The notes: generated by a model from the sequence alone, not told the origin. Shown: positions 8,591-17,815, counted from the stretch's first letter. The stretch: 64,000 bases of DNA from Dyella sp. RRB7 (GCF_022761115.1 NZ_JAKWJS010000001.1:806001-870000), one strand, 5' to 3'. A program made the numbers and translations.

Positions 8591-8623
8591 GTTGAGTGGT
8601 ATCACTTGCTACAAGGGGATTGA

Positions 8624-11600
8624 ATGTCTATCGATAGATTGGTTTCTCCGGCCCGAAAGCCGGTCATGCGCCGCACCGCACTCGCACTTGCCGTCGCTGC
8701 CGGCGTCACGTTGGCCAGCCCGCTTTTCGCACAAAGCTCCACCGGCTCGATCTTCGGTACCGCACCGGTCGCAGCCGGCGAAACCGTGCTCATCCAGAGC
8801 GATGGTGGCCTTAACCGCGAAGTACCGGTTGATGCCAACGGCCGCTACTCGGCTACGAGCCTGCCGCTGGGCACTTATAAGGTCAGCCTGAAGAAGGATG
8901 GCGCCATCGTGGATTCACGCTCGGGCGTGGCCCTCGTGGTCGGCGCCGGCACACAGGTAACGTTTGCCGCCTCAACCGCGGACAGCGCCAAGAGCCTGAC
9001 CGCCATTACCGTGATGGCCAATGCCCTGCCCGCCATCGACGTGAGCCAGGTGGATTCGCGTACCGTGATCACGGCCGATCAGTTGGCCAAGCTTCCGCTG
9101 CAGCGCTCCGCCGAAGCCATCGCGACGCTCGCCCCCGGTGTGAACCAGGGCAGTGGCTACTTCACCAGCACCACGGGCCAGACGCTCAATTCGTTCAACG
9201 GCTCTTCCGTGGCGGAGAACGCGTATTACATCAATGGCTTCAACACCAGCGATCCGCTGCATAACTTCGGCGGCCTGACCCTGCCGTATGGCGCAGTGGA
9301 CCAGGAACAGGTGCTGACCGGTGGCTACGGCGCGGCCTACGGTCGCTCGGACGGCGGTGTGATCAACCAGGTCGGCAAGCGCGGCACCAACGAGTGGCAG
9401 TTCGGCGGACAGGTGCTGTACCAACCGAGTTGGGCGCAGAGCAACCCGGACAATTACTACCTGACCAACGGCCAGCTCTATCGCTATCGTCAGGACAACA
9501 ATAGCCAGTCGACCTATACGTATGACGCGTATTTCGGCGGCCCGCTGATCAAAGACAAGCTGTACATCTTCGGCGCGGTCGAAGGCGTGCAGCAGCAGAA
9601 CGGCGTCAACGTCGGCTCGACCTCCAACGGCACGGTCAAGACCTATTCGTACTCCGATCCGAAGTGGTATGGCAAGATCGACTGGAACATCACCGACAAC
9701 AACATCATTGAGTTGACCGGCGCGTCGAACAAGACCGAATACAACGGCAACGTCTACGCCTACAACTACGGTGCGGGCCCGAGCAAGGGTTCCTATGGCG
9801 ACTACCTGGGTCCGGATGTGGCGACCAAGAACGGCGCCGACCTGTGGATCGCCAAGTACACCGGCTACATCACCGACAGCCTCACCGTCGATGCGCTGTA
9901 CGGCAAGATGACACAAACCAACTACAGCAATGCTGGCGGCGGTCCCGACTCGCGCATCCTATCCTCGGAGTACCAGAACCCGGCCTACAACGGCGGCATT
10001 CCGATCGTCGGACCGCAGACATCGGGCTCGGTCTCCAATCCCGACGCACACGACAAGAGCACCAACTACCGGCTCGACATCAACTACAAGATCGGCAGCC
10101 ACTCGATCACCGCCGGTATCGATAACCTCAACGTGGCGTCCTACGACATCGGCAATATCGAGCCGGGTCCGGGCTATTCGTGGGAGTACGGCCAGAGTGA
10201 TCCGAATCTTCCGATCAGCACGCTGCCAGGCGCCGGCGTTGGCGCACCGGGCGGCAATGGCTACTACGTAGACAAGTACATCTACACCACCGGCGCCGCC
10301 GTGGTGCACGTGAAGCAGCGCGCGCAGTTCATCGAGGACCAGTGGCAGGTCACCGACAGGCTGCTGCTCAACCTCGGCCTGCGCAACGACCAGTTCACCA
10401 ACTACAACCCCGACAGCGTGCCTTACATCCGTCTGGGCAGGCCGAACTGGGCTCCGCGCCTGGGTGCAAGCTGGGACGTGTACGGCGACTCCAGTCTCAA
10501 GGTCTACGGCAATGCGGGCCGTTACTACCTCGACGAACCGACCAACGTCGCGATCCGCGGCGCGGCGGGCAGCACCTACACGCGCCAGTACTTCACCTAT
10601 ACCGGTATCGACCCGGCCACGGGTGTGCCGACCGGTCTGACGCAGATTCCGCAGGACGTGTATCCGGGCGTGTCAGCCAACAACGAATACGGCACACCGC
10701 CTGACCCGAAGACCGTCACCAGCAGCAACGTGAAGGCCGAATACCAGGATGAATACATCGCGGGCGTCGACAAGGCGTTCGAATTGTTCGGCGAGAAGTG
10801 GACCGCTGGCGCCAAGGGTACTTACCGCGTGCTGCGCAACGATCTTGACGACGTCTGCGACTATCCGACCTTTGGTGCTGTCGGTGCCTCTCAGGGTTTC
10901 GACCCAGTGGCGGCAGAGGGCTCGGGCTGCTACATCATGAACCCGGGTCGCACGGCGGACATCAACGTGCCGCTGGCTACCGGTGGCTACGGCACCATGG
11001 TCGTGCCGTGGTCGGCGCTGGGCATGCCTTCGTTGCTGCGCAAGTACGTGGCGTTGGATACGTACCTGGAGCATCCGTTCGACGGTAAGTGGTACGGCAA
11101 GCTCATGTACACCTGGTCGCATAGCTACGGTAATACCGAGGGTTCGGTGCGTTCGGACATCGGTCAGGAAGACGTCTCGCAGACCGAGGACTGGGACAAC
11201 AAGGGCGTGATGACCTATGCCAATGGTGATCAGGCCAACGATCGCAGGCACCAGATCAAGGCCTATGGCTACTACCAGATCACGCCGGAATGGCTGGTTG
11301 GCGGTAACTTGCAGGTGCTGTCCGGCACGCCGGTGGTCTGCCTGGGTTATTTCGGCCCGCAGCAGGACGACCCTTATGGCTACGGTTCGTCGTACCACTT
11401 CTGCGGCCCCAACGGCACCCCGGCTGCTCCGGGTTCCAGCGGCCGCACGCCATGGACCGAAATCCTCAGCCTGAATGCCGAGTACCGTCCGGATTGGGCA
11501 CAGCACAAGCTGGCGTTCTCGGTGCAGGTCTACAACCTGTTCGACCAGCAGCGTGCCACCGAGCTGTATGGCACGTCGGAATCGGGCCCCGGCCAGGCAT

Positions 11601-11674
11601 CCGCCTTGTACAAAGTGCCACTGTTCTACACGACCCCGCGTTACGTGCAGTTCGGCGTCAGCTACGACTTCTGA
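8624..11674 (+). CDS. Oar-like TonB-dependent outer-membrane receptor
   Basis: This 1016-residue protein is an outer-membrane receptor of the Oar type. It has an N-terminal signal peptide with hydrophobic core LALAVAAGVTLASPLFAQ, then a carboxypeptidase regulatory-like beta-sandwich (about residues 40-115). A plug domain (about 130-240) follows, including AENAYYINGFNTSDP and GAAYGRSDGGVINQV. The rest is a long beta-barrel ending in an aromatic residue (GVSYDF), as expected for Omp85-assembled barrels. Such receptors import large substrates such as peptides or glycans with TonB energy; the ligand here is unknown. The ATG at 8624 has AAGGGG 4 bases upstream. An internal ATG at 8666 would give a shorter, more classical signal peptide. 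The next genes are a two-component system. Confidence 0.9.
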   Translation: MSIDRLVSPARKPVMRRTALALAVAAGVTLASPLFAQSSTGSIFGTAPVAAGETVLIQSDGGLNREVPVDANGRYSATSLPLGTYKVSLKKDGAIVDSRSGVALVVGAGTQVTFAASTADSAKSLTAITVMANALPAIDVSQVDSRTVITADQLAKLPLQRSAEAIATLAPGVNQGSGYFTSTTGQTLNSFNGSSVAENAYYINGFNTSDPLHNFGGLTLPYGAVDQEQVLTGGYGAAYGRSDGGVINQVGKRGTNEWQFGGQVLYQPSWAQSNPDNYYLTNGQLYRYRQDNNSQSTYTYDAYFGGPLIKDKLYIFGAVEGVQQQNGVNVGSTSNGTVKTYSYSDPKWYGKIDWNITDNNIIELTGASNKTEYNGNVYAYNYGAGPSKGSYGDYLGPDVATKNGADLWIAKYTGYITDSLTVDALYGKMTQTNYSNAGGGPDSRILSSEYQNPAYNGGIPIVGPQTSGSVSNPDAHDKSTNYRLDINYKIGSHSITAGIDNLNVASYDIGNIEPGPGYSWEYGQSDPNLPISTLPGAGVGAPGGNGYYVDKYIYTTGAAVVHVKQRAQFIEDQWQVTDRLLLNLGLRNDQFTNYNPDSVPYIRLGRPNWAPRLGASWDVYGDSSLKVYGNAGRYYLDEPTNVAIRGAAGSTYTRQYFTYTGIDPATGVPTGLTQIPQDVYPGVSANNEYGTPPDPKTVTSSNVKAEYQDEYIAGVDKAFELFGEKWTAGAKGTYRVLRNDLDDVCDYPTFGAVGASQGFDPVAAEGSGCYIMNPGRTADINVPLATGGYGTMVVPWSALGMPSLLRKYVALDTYLEHPFDGKWYGKLMYTWSHSYGNTEGSVRSDIGQEDVSQTEDWDNKGVMTYANGDQANDRRHQIKAYGYYQITPEWLVGGNLQVLSGTPVVCLGYFGPQQDDPYGYGSSYHFCGPNGTPAAPGSSGRTPWTEILSLNAEYRPDWAQHKLAFSVQVYNLFDQQRATELYGTSESGPGQASALYKVPLFYTTPRYVQFGVSYDF

Positions 11675-11719
11675 CCCAGGGAGTCCCCAAAGGAGTCGAC
11701 GGACCGCTCCCTTTCCAAC

Positions 11720-11739
11720 GCTCCCCCGCAAGGGGGAGC
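11720..11739. repeat. GC-rich hairpin with GCAA tetraloop
   Basis: GCTCCCCC (11720-11727) and GGGGGAGC (11732-11739) form a perfect 8-bp stem closed by GCAA, a GNRA tetraloop. No T-run follows. It lies 46 bases after the receptor stop and may protect the mRNA end. Similar CCTCCCCGC-type hairpins occur after dnaG. Confidence 0.55.
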
Positions 11740-11822
11740 ATTCCGGTTCAAAACATTCCGGGAGCCTCGCCCAAATCACCCTTCCGTTACCGATGCAGGC
11801 AATCACCTGCTCCCGACGAACC

Positions 11823-11852
11823 AGGCGGCAAAGGATCTGCCGCCTCCTTTTT
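11823..11852 (+). terminator. Rho-independent terminator of the Oar-like receptor gene
   Basis: AGGCGGCA (11823-11830) pairs with TGCCGCCT (11838-11845) around a 7-base loop. TTTTT follows at 11848-11852. Confidence 0.8.
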
Positions 11853-11864
11853 GGGCACGTCAAG

Positions 11865-11880
11865 TAACTTTTTGGTAACA
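11865..11880 (+). promoter_or_regulatory. Direct repeat GTAAC-N6-GTAAC upstream of the response regulator
   Basis: Two copies of GTAAC (11865-11869 and 11876-11880) are 11 bases apart, one DNA helical turn. OmpR/PhoB-family regulators usually bind such tandem half-sites. The repeat is about 80 bases before the response regulator start. A TATATA lies at 11912-11917. Autoregulation is inference. Confidence 0.4.
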
Positions 11881-11959
11881 AAGTATCCAGCTGCCTTGTT
11901 GCTAGGTGGCTTATATATGCCCCTGCTAGCATGTCGGCACTGACCTATTCTCGTGTCCC

Positions 11960-12625
11960 ATGCGCATCCTGCTAATCGAAGACGATTCCCTGGTATCCGA
12001 CGCCATTACCCGTGGGCTGGTTGGCAGCGGTTACGTCGTCGATGCCGTGCCTGATGCCGAGTCTGTCGCGGCCCGCTTGGCTGACACCCATTACGACCTG
12101 GCCATTGTCGATCTTGGCCTGCCCGGCGAGGACGGGCTGAGCCTGGTGCGCCGCCTGCGTCGCAGCGGCAGCTCGCTGCCCTTGCTGATCGTGACTGCAC
12201 GCGATGGGCTGGACGACCGCATCAATGCGCTCGACCTGGGCGCCGACGATTACCTGGTCAAGCCGTTCGCGTTGCCGGAGCTGGCGGCGCGATGCCGTGC
12301 GCTGATCCGTCGCGCCACGGCGGCGGCGGCCAATGAGATCGTGGTCGGCGGCCTGCGTATCGACCTGGCCGGTCGCCGTGCGCTCAACGTTGCGGGCGAG
12401 GTGCTGGAGCTGACCCGCCGCGAGTGGTCCATCCTCGAATGCCTGGCCCATCACAGCGGACGCGTGGTGAGCAAGGATCGACTCACCCAGGCCATCACCG
12501 GCTGGAGCGAAGACATCTCGGGCAATGCCATCGAGGTGCACGTGTCGCGCCTGCGCAGCAAGCTGGGCGGCTCCGCTACCGTGCGCGGCATCCGTGGACT
12601 CGGCTACCGCCTCGAAGATGGCTAA
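11960..12625 (+). CDS. OmpR/PhoB-family response regulator
   Basis: This 221-residue DNA-binding response regulator has a receiver domain (residues 1-115). Its acidic pocket is EDD near residue 8, the phospho-acceptor is Asp51 in VDLGLPGEDG, the Thr is in LIVTARD, and the Lys is in DYLVKPFALPELAARC. A winged-helix domain follows (about 125-220), with RREWSILECLA and EVHVSRLRSKLGG before RGLGYRLE. It overlaps the sensor kinase gene by 8 bases, so the two are translated together. The regulated genes are unknown. The neighbouring TonB receptor and its own promoter, which carries a GTAAC tandem repeat, are candidates. Confidence 0.93.
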   Translation: MRILLIEDDSLVSDAITRGLVGSGYVVDAVPDAESVAARLADTHYDLAIVDLGLPGEDGLSLVRRLRRSGSSLPLLIVTARDGLDDRINALDLGADDYLVKPFALPELAARCRALIRRATAAAANEIVVGGLRIDLAGRRALNVAGEVLELTRREWSILECLAHHSGRVVSKDRLTQAITGWSEDISGNAIEVHVSRLRSKLGGSATVRGIRGLGYRLEDG

Positions 12626-13997
12626 TCGCAAGCATCCGGCCAGCGTCCATAGCCGGCTGTTGAGTTACCTGCTGGCCCCGCTGTTACTGTTGCTGGTGGC
12701 TGGCGTCGCGGTGGACCACCACGTCATCGTCAGCCCGATCCACAGTGCCTTCGATCATTCGCTGTCGCGCGCCGCGCTGGCAATCGTGGCGCGTATCCAT
12801 CCCACGCCGGACGGTCAAGCGCAGGTGGCGTTGCCGCAACACCCCCCGCCGCCGCTGCGCGCGATGGCCGGCGAGCATTTTTTCTACCGCGTAAGCCTGC
12901 CTGACGGGCAGACCATCGCCGGCGTGCCCGACCTGCCGCTGGCACCGGACAGCCAGTCGGCGGACGGCTTCAGCTACACCAACATCCATTACCGGGGGGA
13001 ACCGGTGCGGCTCGCCAGCTACCGCACCAACGAGACGGGATCCCCGATCACCGTGACCGTGGCGGAAACGCCGCTGCGGCGCGATCGGGCCGTGCACCGC
13101 CTGGATGTGGCCTTCCTGATCAACGACACCATCCAGATGGCCGCCGTGCTGGTCATCGCCCTGATCGGCATCCGCATCGCCCTGCGTCCGTTGCAGCGCC
13201 TGAGCCGGCAGATCGCCGGACGCCCGCCGCTGGCATTGTCGCAGCTCTCGGTCGAGCAGGTGCCTAGCGAGGTACTGCCGGTGGTGGAATCGCTCAATAC
13301 CCTGCTCGGCAGGGTGCGCGATTCGGTCCTTTCGCAGCAGCACTTCCTGGCCAATGCGGCGCATCAACTGCGCACCCCGCTGACCGGCCTCAAGGCCCAG
13401 TTGGAAGTACTCAATCGCGACACCGCCGGCACACCGCTACAGGAGCGCATCGGCCTGCTGCAGGGCGGCGTGGATCGCCTGGCGCATACGGCCAACCAGT
13501 TGCTGACGCTGGCGCGCGCGGAACCCTCCGTGCATCGCGCCAGCCATTTCACCTCGATCGAGCTGCCCCGGCTGATCGGCGAGGTGATCGACAGCTCGCT
13601 CGATCGCGCGCTGGCCCACGGCATCGATCTGGGCGCGGACAGCCAGGCGGCCCAGGTCACCGGCGTGTACTGGCTGCTGCATGAGCTGCTGATCAACCTG
13701 ATCGACAACGCCATCCGCCACACGCCCGCTGGCGGCAATATCACCCTTCGCTGCGGCATCGAGGACGGCAGGGCGTTCCTCGAAGTGGACGACAACGGCA
13801 GCGGCATCCCCCTGGCGGAACGGGCGAAGGTGCGCGAACGTTTCTATCGGGGCGCCGGCAGTACAGGAGACGGTTGCGGCCTGGGCCTGGCCATCGTCGA
13901 TGAGGTGGCGCGCGTGCATCGCGCGCAACTGAGCATCCATGACGGCCGTTCGGGCCAGGGCACCCGCATGCGCATCGACTTCCCCGACGCCGGCTGA
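12618..13997 (+). CDS. TctE/QseC-like sensor histidine kinase
   Basis: This 459-residue membrane kinase has transmembrane segments at about residues 14-33 and 168-188. Between them lies a periplasmic sensor region of about 130 residues, resembling the 2CSK_N region of TctE-like kinases. The phospho-acceptor is His249 in NAAHQLRTPLTGL. The ATP-binding domain contains NLIDNAIRHTPAGG (N box), EVDDNGSGIP (G1) and GCGLGLAIVDEVA (G2). The ATG at 12618 is inside the end of the response regulator gene (ATGGCTAA overlap). The frame extends upstream, but only inside that gene. The signal sensed is unknown; characterised relatives sense tricarboxylates or small signals. Confidence 0.9.
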   Translation: MANRKHPASVHSRLLSYLLAPLLLLLVAGVAVDHHVIVSPIHSAFDHSLSRAALAIVARIHPTPDGQAQVALPQHPPPPLRAMAGEHFFYRVSLPDGQTIAGVPDLPLAPDSQSADGFSYTNIHYRGEPVRLASYRTNETGSPITVTVAETPLRRDRAVHRLDVAFLINDTIQMAAVLVIALIGIRIALRPLQRLSRQIAGRPPLALSQLSVEQVPSEVLPVVESLNTLLGRVRDSVLSQQHFLANAAHQLRTPLTGLKAQLEVLNRDTAGTPLQERIGLLQGGVDRLAHTANQLLTLARAEPSVHRASHFTSIELPRLIGEVIDSSLDRALAHGIDLGADSQAAQVTGVYWLLHELLINLIDNAIRHTPAGGNITLRCGIEDGRAFLEVDDNGSGIPLAERAKVRERFYRGAGSTGDGCGLGLAIVDEVARVHRAQLSIHDGRSGQGTRMRIDFPDAG

Positions 13998-14080
13998 TCG
14001 GCGAAGCATCGTTGCATGGGCACTTTGAATTTGCGCCCATCAGCCCCAAAGTGGGAGGCACCCTTTGTCAGGAGTTCCCC

Positions 14081-15448
14081 GTGTCCATACCTAGTGCCGT
14101 CAAGAGCACGCCGATCGGCAGCCGCCAGCAGTTGACCGACTACCTGGCGGCGGGGGAGAAACCACGCGACGCCTGGCGCATCGGCACCGAGCACGAGAAG
14201 TTCGGTTTCCTCACCGACACCCTGCGCCCGCCCACCTTCGAAGGGGATCGCGGCATCCGCGTGCTGCTGGAAACCCTGGCCACGCGTTATGGCTGGGAGG
14301 TGGCCCGCGAGGGTGACAGCCCAGTGGCGCTGTCGCGCGACAAGGCCTCCATCACCCTGGAGCCGGCCGGCCAGCTGGAATTGTCCGGGGCGCCGCTGGA
14401 GTCGGTGCACCAGACCTGCTGCGAAGTGAATTCCCACCTGGCGGAAGTGCGCTCGATCGCCGAAGACCTCGGCATCGGCTTCCTCGGCATGGGCTTCCAG
14501 CCGAAGTGGCGCCGCGACGAGATGCCTTGGATGCCCAAGGGGCGCTACAAGATCATGCGCGAGTACATGCCCAAGGTCGGCAACCTCGGCCTGGACATGA
14601 TGACGCGCACCTGCACCGTGCAGGTGAACCTGGACTTCTCCAGCGAGGCGGACATGGTGCGCAAGTTCCGCACCAGCCTCGCGCTGCAGCCGATCGCCAC
14701 CGCGCTGTTCGCCGACTCGCCGTTCACCGACGGACGTCCAAACGGCTATCTCTCCTACCGCTCGCACGTGTGGGAAGACACCGACCCCAACCGCACCGGC
14801 ATGCTCGATTTCGTGTTCGAGGACGGCTTCGGCTACGAGCGCTACGTCGACTACATGCTCGATGTGCCGATGTACTTCAGCTACCAGGACAACCATTACG
14901 TCGACCTGGCCGGGCAGGACTTCAAGCAGTTCATGAGCGGCGACCTGCCCGCCCTGCCCGGCGTCAAGGCCAGCATGAAGGACTGGGCCGACCACCTCAC
15001 CACCGCTTTCCCGGAAGTACGCCTCAAGCAGTACCTGGAAATGCGCGGCGCCGATGGTGGCCCATGGAACCGCCTGTGTGCGCTGCCGGCGCTGTGGGTG
15101 GGCCTGCTTTACGACGACGACGCGCTGCAGGCCGCCTGGGACCTGGTGAAGGATTTCACCCGCGCCGAGCGCCACGCGCTGCGCGACGGTGTGCCCAGGC
15201 AGGCGCTGAAGCTGCCGTTCCGCCAGCACAGCGTGCGCGAACTGGCGGCGGAGACGCTGAAGATCGCCGCGCACGGCCTCAAGCGCCGTGCCCGCCTCAA
15301 CAAGAACGGCGCCGACGAAAGCATCTACCTGGAGCCGATGATCGAGATCGTCGAGGCCAACCAGACCCCCGCCGAACGCAAGCTGGAGCTGTTCCACGGC
15401 CCCTGGGGCGGCGTGGTCGACCCGGTGTTCCGCGAATTCGCCTACTGA
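14081..15448 (+). CDS. gshA: Glutamate--cysteine ligase, plant/proteobacterial type
   Basis: This enzyme joins glutamate and cysteine with ATP in the first step of glutathione synthesis. The 455-residue protein belongs to the GCS2 class found in plants and many proteobacteria, not the E. coli GshA class. Landmarks are IGTEHEKFGF near residue 33, GGQLEL-like ITLEPAGQLELSGAP, the central segment MRTYMPKVG-like REYMPKVGNLGLDMMTRTC, and TVQVNLDF. The start is GTG at 14081 with AGGAG 6 bases upstream; an upstream ATG at 14012 lacks such a site. It is convergent with the M3 peptidase gene and shares a bidirectional terminator with it. Its product supplies the thiol used by the glutaredoxin fusion encoded upstream. 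Confidence 0.92.
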   Translation: MSIPSAVKSTPIGSRQQLTDYLAAGEKPRDAWRIGTEHEKFGFLTDTLRPPTFEGDRGIRVLLETLATRYGWEVAREGDSPVALSRDKASITLEPAGQLELSGAPLESVHQTCCEVNSHLAEVRSIAEDLGIGFLGMGFQPKWRRDEMPWMPKGRYKIMREYMPKVGNLGLDMMTRTCTVQVNLDFSSEADMVRKFRTSLALQPIATALFADSPFTDGRPNGYLSYRSHVWEDTDPNRTGMLDFVFEDGFGYERYVDYMLDVPMYFSYQDNHYVDLAGQDFKQFMSGDLPALPGVKASMKDWADHLTTAFPEVRLKQYLEMRGADGGPWNRLCALPALWVGLLYDDDALQAAWDLVKDFTRAERHALRDGVPRQALKLPFRQHSVRELAAETLKIAAHGLKRRARLNKNGADESIYLEPMIEIVEANQTPAERKLELFHGPWGGVVDPVFREFAY

Positions 15449-15480
15449 GCGGCGCCCGGCACCGGGCGACATCCGCCCAC

Positions 15481-15509
15481 AAAAAAGGCCGGCAATGCCG
15501 GCCTTTTTT
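15481..15509. terminator. Bidirectional terminator between gshA and the M3 peptidase gene
   Basis: The stem GGCCGGC/GCCGGCC (15487-15493 and 15497-15503) is flanked by six A on the left and six T on the right, so it can end transcripts from both sides. Confidence 0.92.
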
Positions 15510-15526
15510 GCCTATCGGGCAACGCC

Positions 15527-17740
15527 TTACTTCTTCTGCGGCGCTTCCTTCAGGCCACGATTGAGCAGCATCGGCTCGATGCTCGGCTCCTTGCCGCGCC
15601 AGTCGTGGTACAGCTTGCTCAGTTCCACGGTGTTGCCCTGCGAGAGGATCATGGCGCGGAAGCGATCGCCATTCTCGCGGGTGAGGCCACCGTGCTCCAC
15701 GAAACCCTGGAAGGCATCGTCGGCCAGCATCTCGGTCCACAGGTAGGCGTAGTAGCCGGCGGCATAGCCGTTGCCCCAGATGTGCTGGAAGTAGCTGGAA
15801 CGGTAGCGCGGCGGCACGTAGCTGAGGTTGATCTTGGCCTTGGTCAGCGCATCCACCTCGAACTTGTCCGGGTCCTGCTTCGGCGCATCGGCGCTGAGGC
15901 TGTGCCAGCTCATGTCGAGCAGGGCGGCGCCGACCAGTTCGGTCATGTCGTAGCCCTTGTTGAAGGTGGCGGCCTTCTTGATCTTGTCCACCAGCTCCTG
16001 CGGCATCGGCTCGCCGGTCTTGTAGTTCTTCGCGTAGTTGGCGAAGACCTTCGGATCGGTCGCCCAGTGCTCGTTGAACTGCGAGGGGAATTCCACGAAG
16101 TCACGCGCGGTCGAGGTGCCCGACAGCGTCGGGTACTGCGAGTCGGCGAAGATGCCGTGCAGGCCATGGCCGAACTCGTGGAACATGGTGATCACGTCGT
16201 CGAACGACAGCAGCGCCGGCTGGCCCGCCACCGGCTTGGCGAAGTTGGCGACGTTGAAGATCACCGGCTTGGTGCCCAGCAGCTTGGACTGGTCGACCAG
16301 GTTGCTCATCCAGGCGCCGCCGTTCTTGTTGTCGCGCTTGAAGTAGTCGCAATAGAACAGCGCCAGCGAGGTGCCGTCCTTGTCGAACACTTCGAACACG
16401 CGCACATCCGGCTGCCACACCGGAATGTCCTTGCGCTCCTTGAAGGTCAGCCCGTAGAGCTGGTTGGCGGCGTAGAACACGCCGTTCTGCAGCACGTTGT
16501 CCAGTTCGAAGTACGGCTTGATCTGCGACTCGTCGAGGTCGTACTTGGCCTTGCGCACCTGCTCGGCGTAGTGGTTCCAGTCCCACGCCTCGACCTTGAA
16601 GCCGCCCTTCTGCTGGTCGATCAGGTCCTGGATGTCCTTGGCCTCGCGCGCGGCACGCGCGGTGGCGGCCGGCGCCAGGTTGTCCATGAACTTCAGCGCC
16701 GCTTCCGGCGTCTTGGCCATCTGGTCTTCCAGCTTCCACGCCGCGTAGTTCGGGTAGCCGAGCAGCTTGGCCTGTTCGGCGCGGATCTGCGCGATGCGCG
16801 AGATCAGCTCGCGGGTGTCGTTGGCGTCGCCCTTCTCCGCGCGATTCCACGAGGCCTTGAACAGCGCTTCGCGGGTGGCACGATCGTTCAGCGGCTGCAG
16901 CGCCGGCTGCTGCGTGGTGTTCTGCAGCGGGATCACCCACTTGCCGTCGAGCTTGCGGCCCTGGGCGGCTTCGGCGGCCGAGGCGATTTCGCCGTCGGAC
17001 AGGCCATCGAGCTTGGCCTTGTCGTCCACTACCAGTGCGCCGTCCTTGGTGGCGGCCAGCAGCTTGTTGGTGAACTGCGTGGTGAGGCTCGACTCCTCCT
17101 TGTTGAGGTCCTTCAGCTTGGCCTTGTCGGCGTCGGACAGCTTGGCGCCACCGTGCACGAAGTTCTTGTAGACCACTTCCACCAGGCGCTTGGATTCCGG
17201 ATCGAGCTTGAGCGAATCGCGCTGGTCGTAGATCGTCTCGACACGCTTGAACAGCTTGGCGTTCATGACGATGGCGTCCTGGTGCTCGGCGAACTTCGGC
17301 GCTTCCTCTTCCTGCACCTTCTGCAGCGTGTCGTTGGTGTTGGCGCCGCTCACCGCGTCGAACGCATGCATGACGCGGGTCAGCAGGGCGCCGGATTTCT
17401 CCATCGCCACGAAGGTGTTCTCGAAGGTCGGCGGCTCCGGGTTGTCGGCGATCTTCTCGATCTCCGCCAGGTGCTGCTTCATGCCCTCCTCGAAGGCCGG
17501 CTGGTAGTCACCGTCCTTGATCTTGTCGAACGGCGGCGCCTGGAACGGCAGCGTGCTGGGTTCGAGGAACGGGTTCACGGCACTGACCTCGGCGGCTGGG
17601 GCGGCGGCGCTGGCGGCCTTGGCCGGGGCGGTGCTCGCCGGGGCCGGCTGCTCGGCCGGCTTGGCCTGGTCGTTGGACTGCTGCGAGCAGGCAGCCAGCG
17701 CGATGGAAGTGGCAATCACGAGTGTACGAAGACGGAGCAT
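15527..17740 (-). CDS. M3-family metallopeptidase, predicted lipoprotein
   Basis: This is a zinc peptidase of family M3 (oligopeptidase A / dipeptidyl carboxypeptidase Dcp type) that degrades short peptides. From the ATG at 17740 it is 737 residues. It starts with a lipoprotein signal ending LAAC (MLRLRTLVIATSIALAAC) and then an Ala/Pro-rich linker, so it should be anchored in the envelope rather than cytoplasmic. The zinc motif HEFGH is in TMFHEFGHGLHGIF, and the third ligand region follows in DFVEFPSQFNEHW. A frame extension to 17788 is possible, but the lipobox start is preceded by GGGGA and is better. Confidence 0.9.
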   Translation of the reverse strand: MLRLRTLVIATSIALAACSQQSNDQAKPAEQPAPASTAPAKAASAAAPAAEVSAVNPFLEPSTLPFQAPPFDKIKDGDYQPAFEEGMKQHLAEIEKIADNPEPPTFENTFVAMEKSGALLTRVMHAFDAVSGANTNDTLQKVQEEEAPKFAEHQDAIVMNAKLFKRVETIYDQRDSLKLDPESKRLVEVVYKNFVHGGAKLSDADKAKLKDLNKEESSLTTQFTNKLLAATKDGALVVDDKAKLDGLSDGEIASAAEAAQGRKLDGKWVIPLQNTTQQPALQPLNDRATREALFKASWNRAEKGDANDTRELISRIAQIRAEQAKLLGYPNYAAWKLEDQMAKTPEAALKFMDNLAPAATARAAREAKDIQDLIDQQKGGFKVEAWDWNHYAEQVRKAKYDLDESQIKPYFELDNVLQNGVFYAANQLYGLTFKERKDIPVWQPDVRVFEVFDKDGTSLALFYCDYFKRDNKNGGAWMSNLVDQSKLLGTKPVIFNVANFAKPVAGQPALLSFDDVITMFHEFGHGLHGIFADSQYPTLSGTSTARDFVEFPSQFNEHWATDPKVFANYAKNYKTGEPMPQELVDKIKKAATFNKGYDMTELVGAALLDMSWHSLSADAPKQDPDKFEVDALTKAKINLSYVPPRYRSSYFQHIWGNGYAAGYYAYLWTEMLADDAFQGFVEHGGLTRENGDRFRAMILSQGNTVELSKLYHDWRGKEPSIEPMLLNRGLKEAPQKK

Positions 17741-17815
17741 CGGGGTTCCCCATGTGGGCGGTGAAACAAACCCCGAGCGTAACCACACCCCGGCACGGGT
17801 GCCAAGGGCTGGAAG

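Larger units (their letters stand above)
7845..8623. other. Gene-poor region, partly AT-rich, with several inverted repeats
   Basis: About 780 bases between the terminator and the TonB receptor gene hold no convincing protein gene. Bases 7915-8160 are clearly richer in A and T than the rest of the window. Visible inverted repeats are GCTGGAC/GTCCAGC (7852-7868), TATCGC/GCGATA (7985-8004), CAAACTGAA/TTCAGTTTG (8081-8106), CCGCC/GGCGG (8491-8503) and the nested set at 8520-8587. An open frame of 100 codons on the minus strand (8181-8483) has no recognisable domain and no good ribosome site. The region probably holds the receptor's promoter and leader and possibly a small RNA. Confidence 0.5.

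Noticed and set aside
8181-8623. Cobalamin or other known riboswitch upstream of the Oar-like receptor
   Set aside because: I looked for the conserved B12-box sequence and other familiar riboswitch cores and did not see them; Oar-type receptors are also not typical B12 targets.
12525-12617. Upstream extension of the sensor kinase frame
   Set aside because: It would lie inside the response regulator gene and add no family sequence. The ATG at 12618 gives the expected coupled overlap.
15605-17764. Plus-strand open frame of 719 codons opposite the M3 peptidase
   Set aside because: No domain and no ribosome site; the peptidase on the other strand has a lipobox and HEFGH. Long antisense frames are expected at this GC content.
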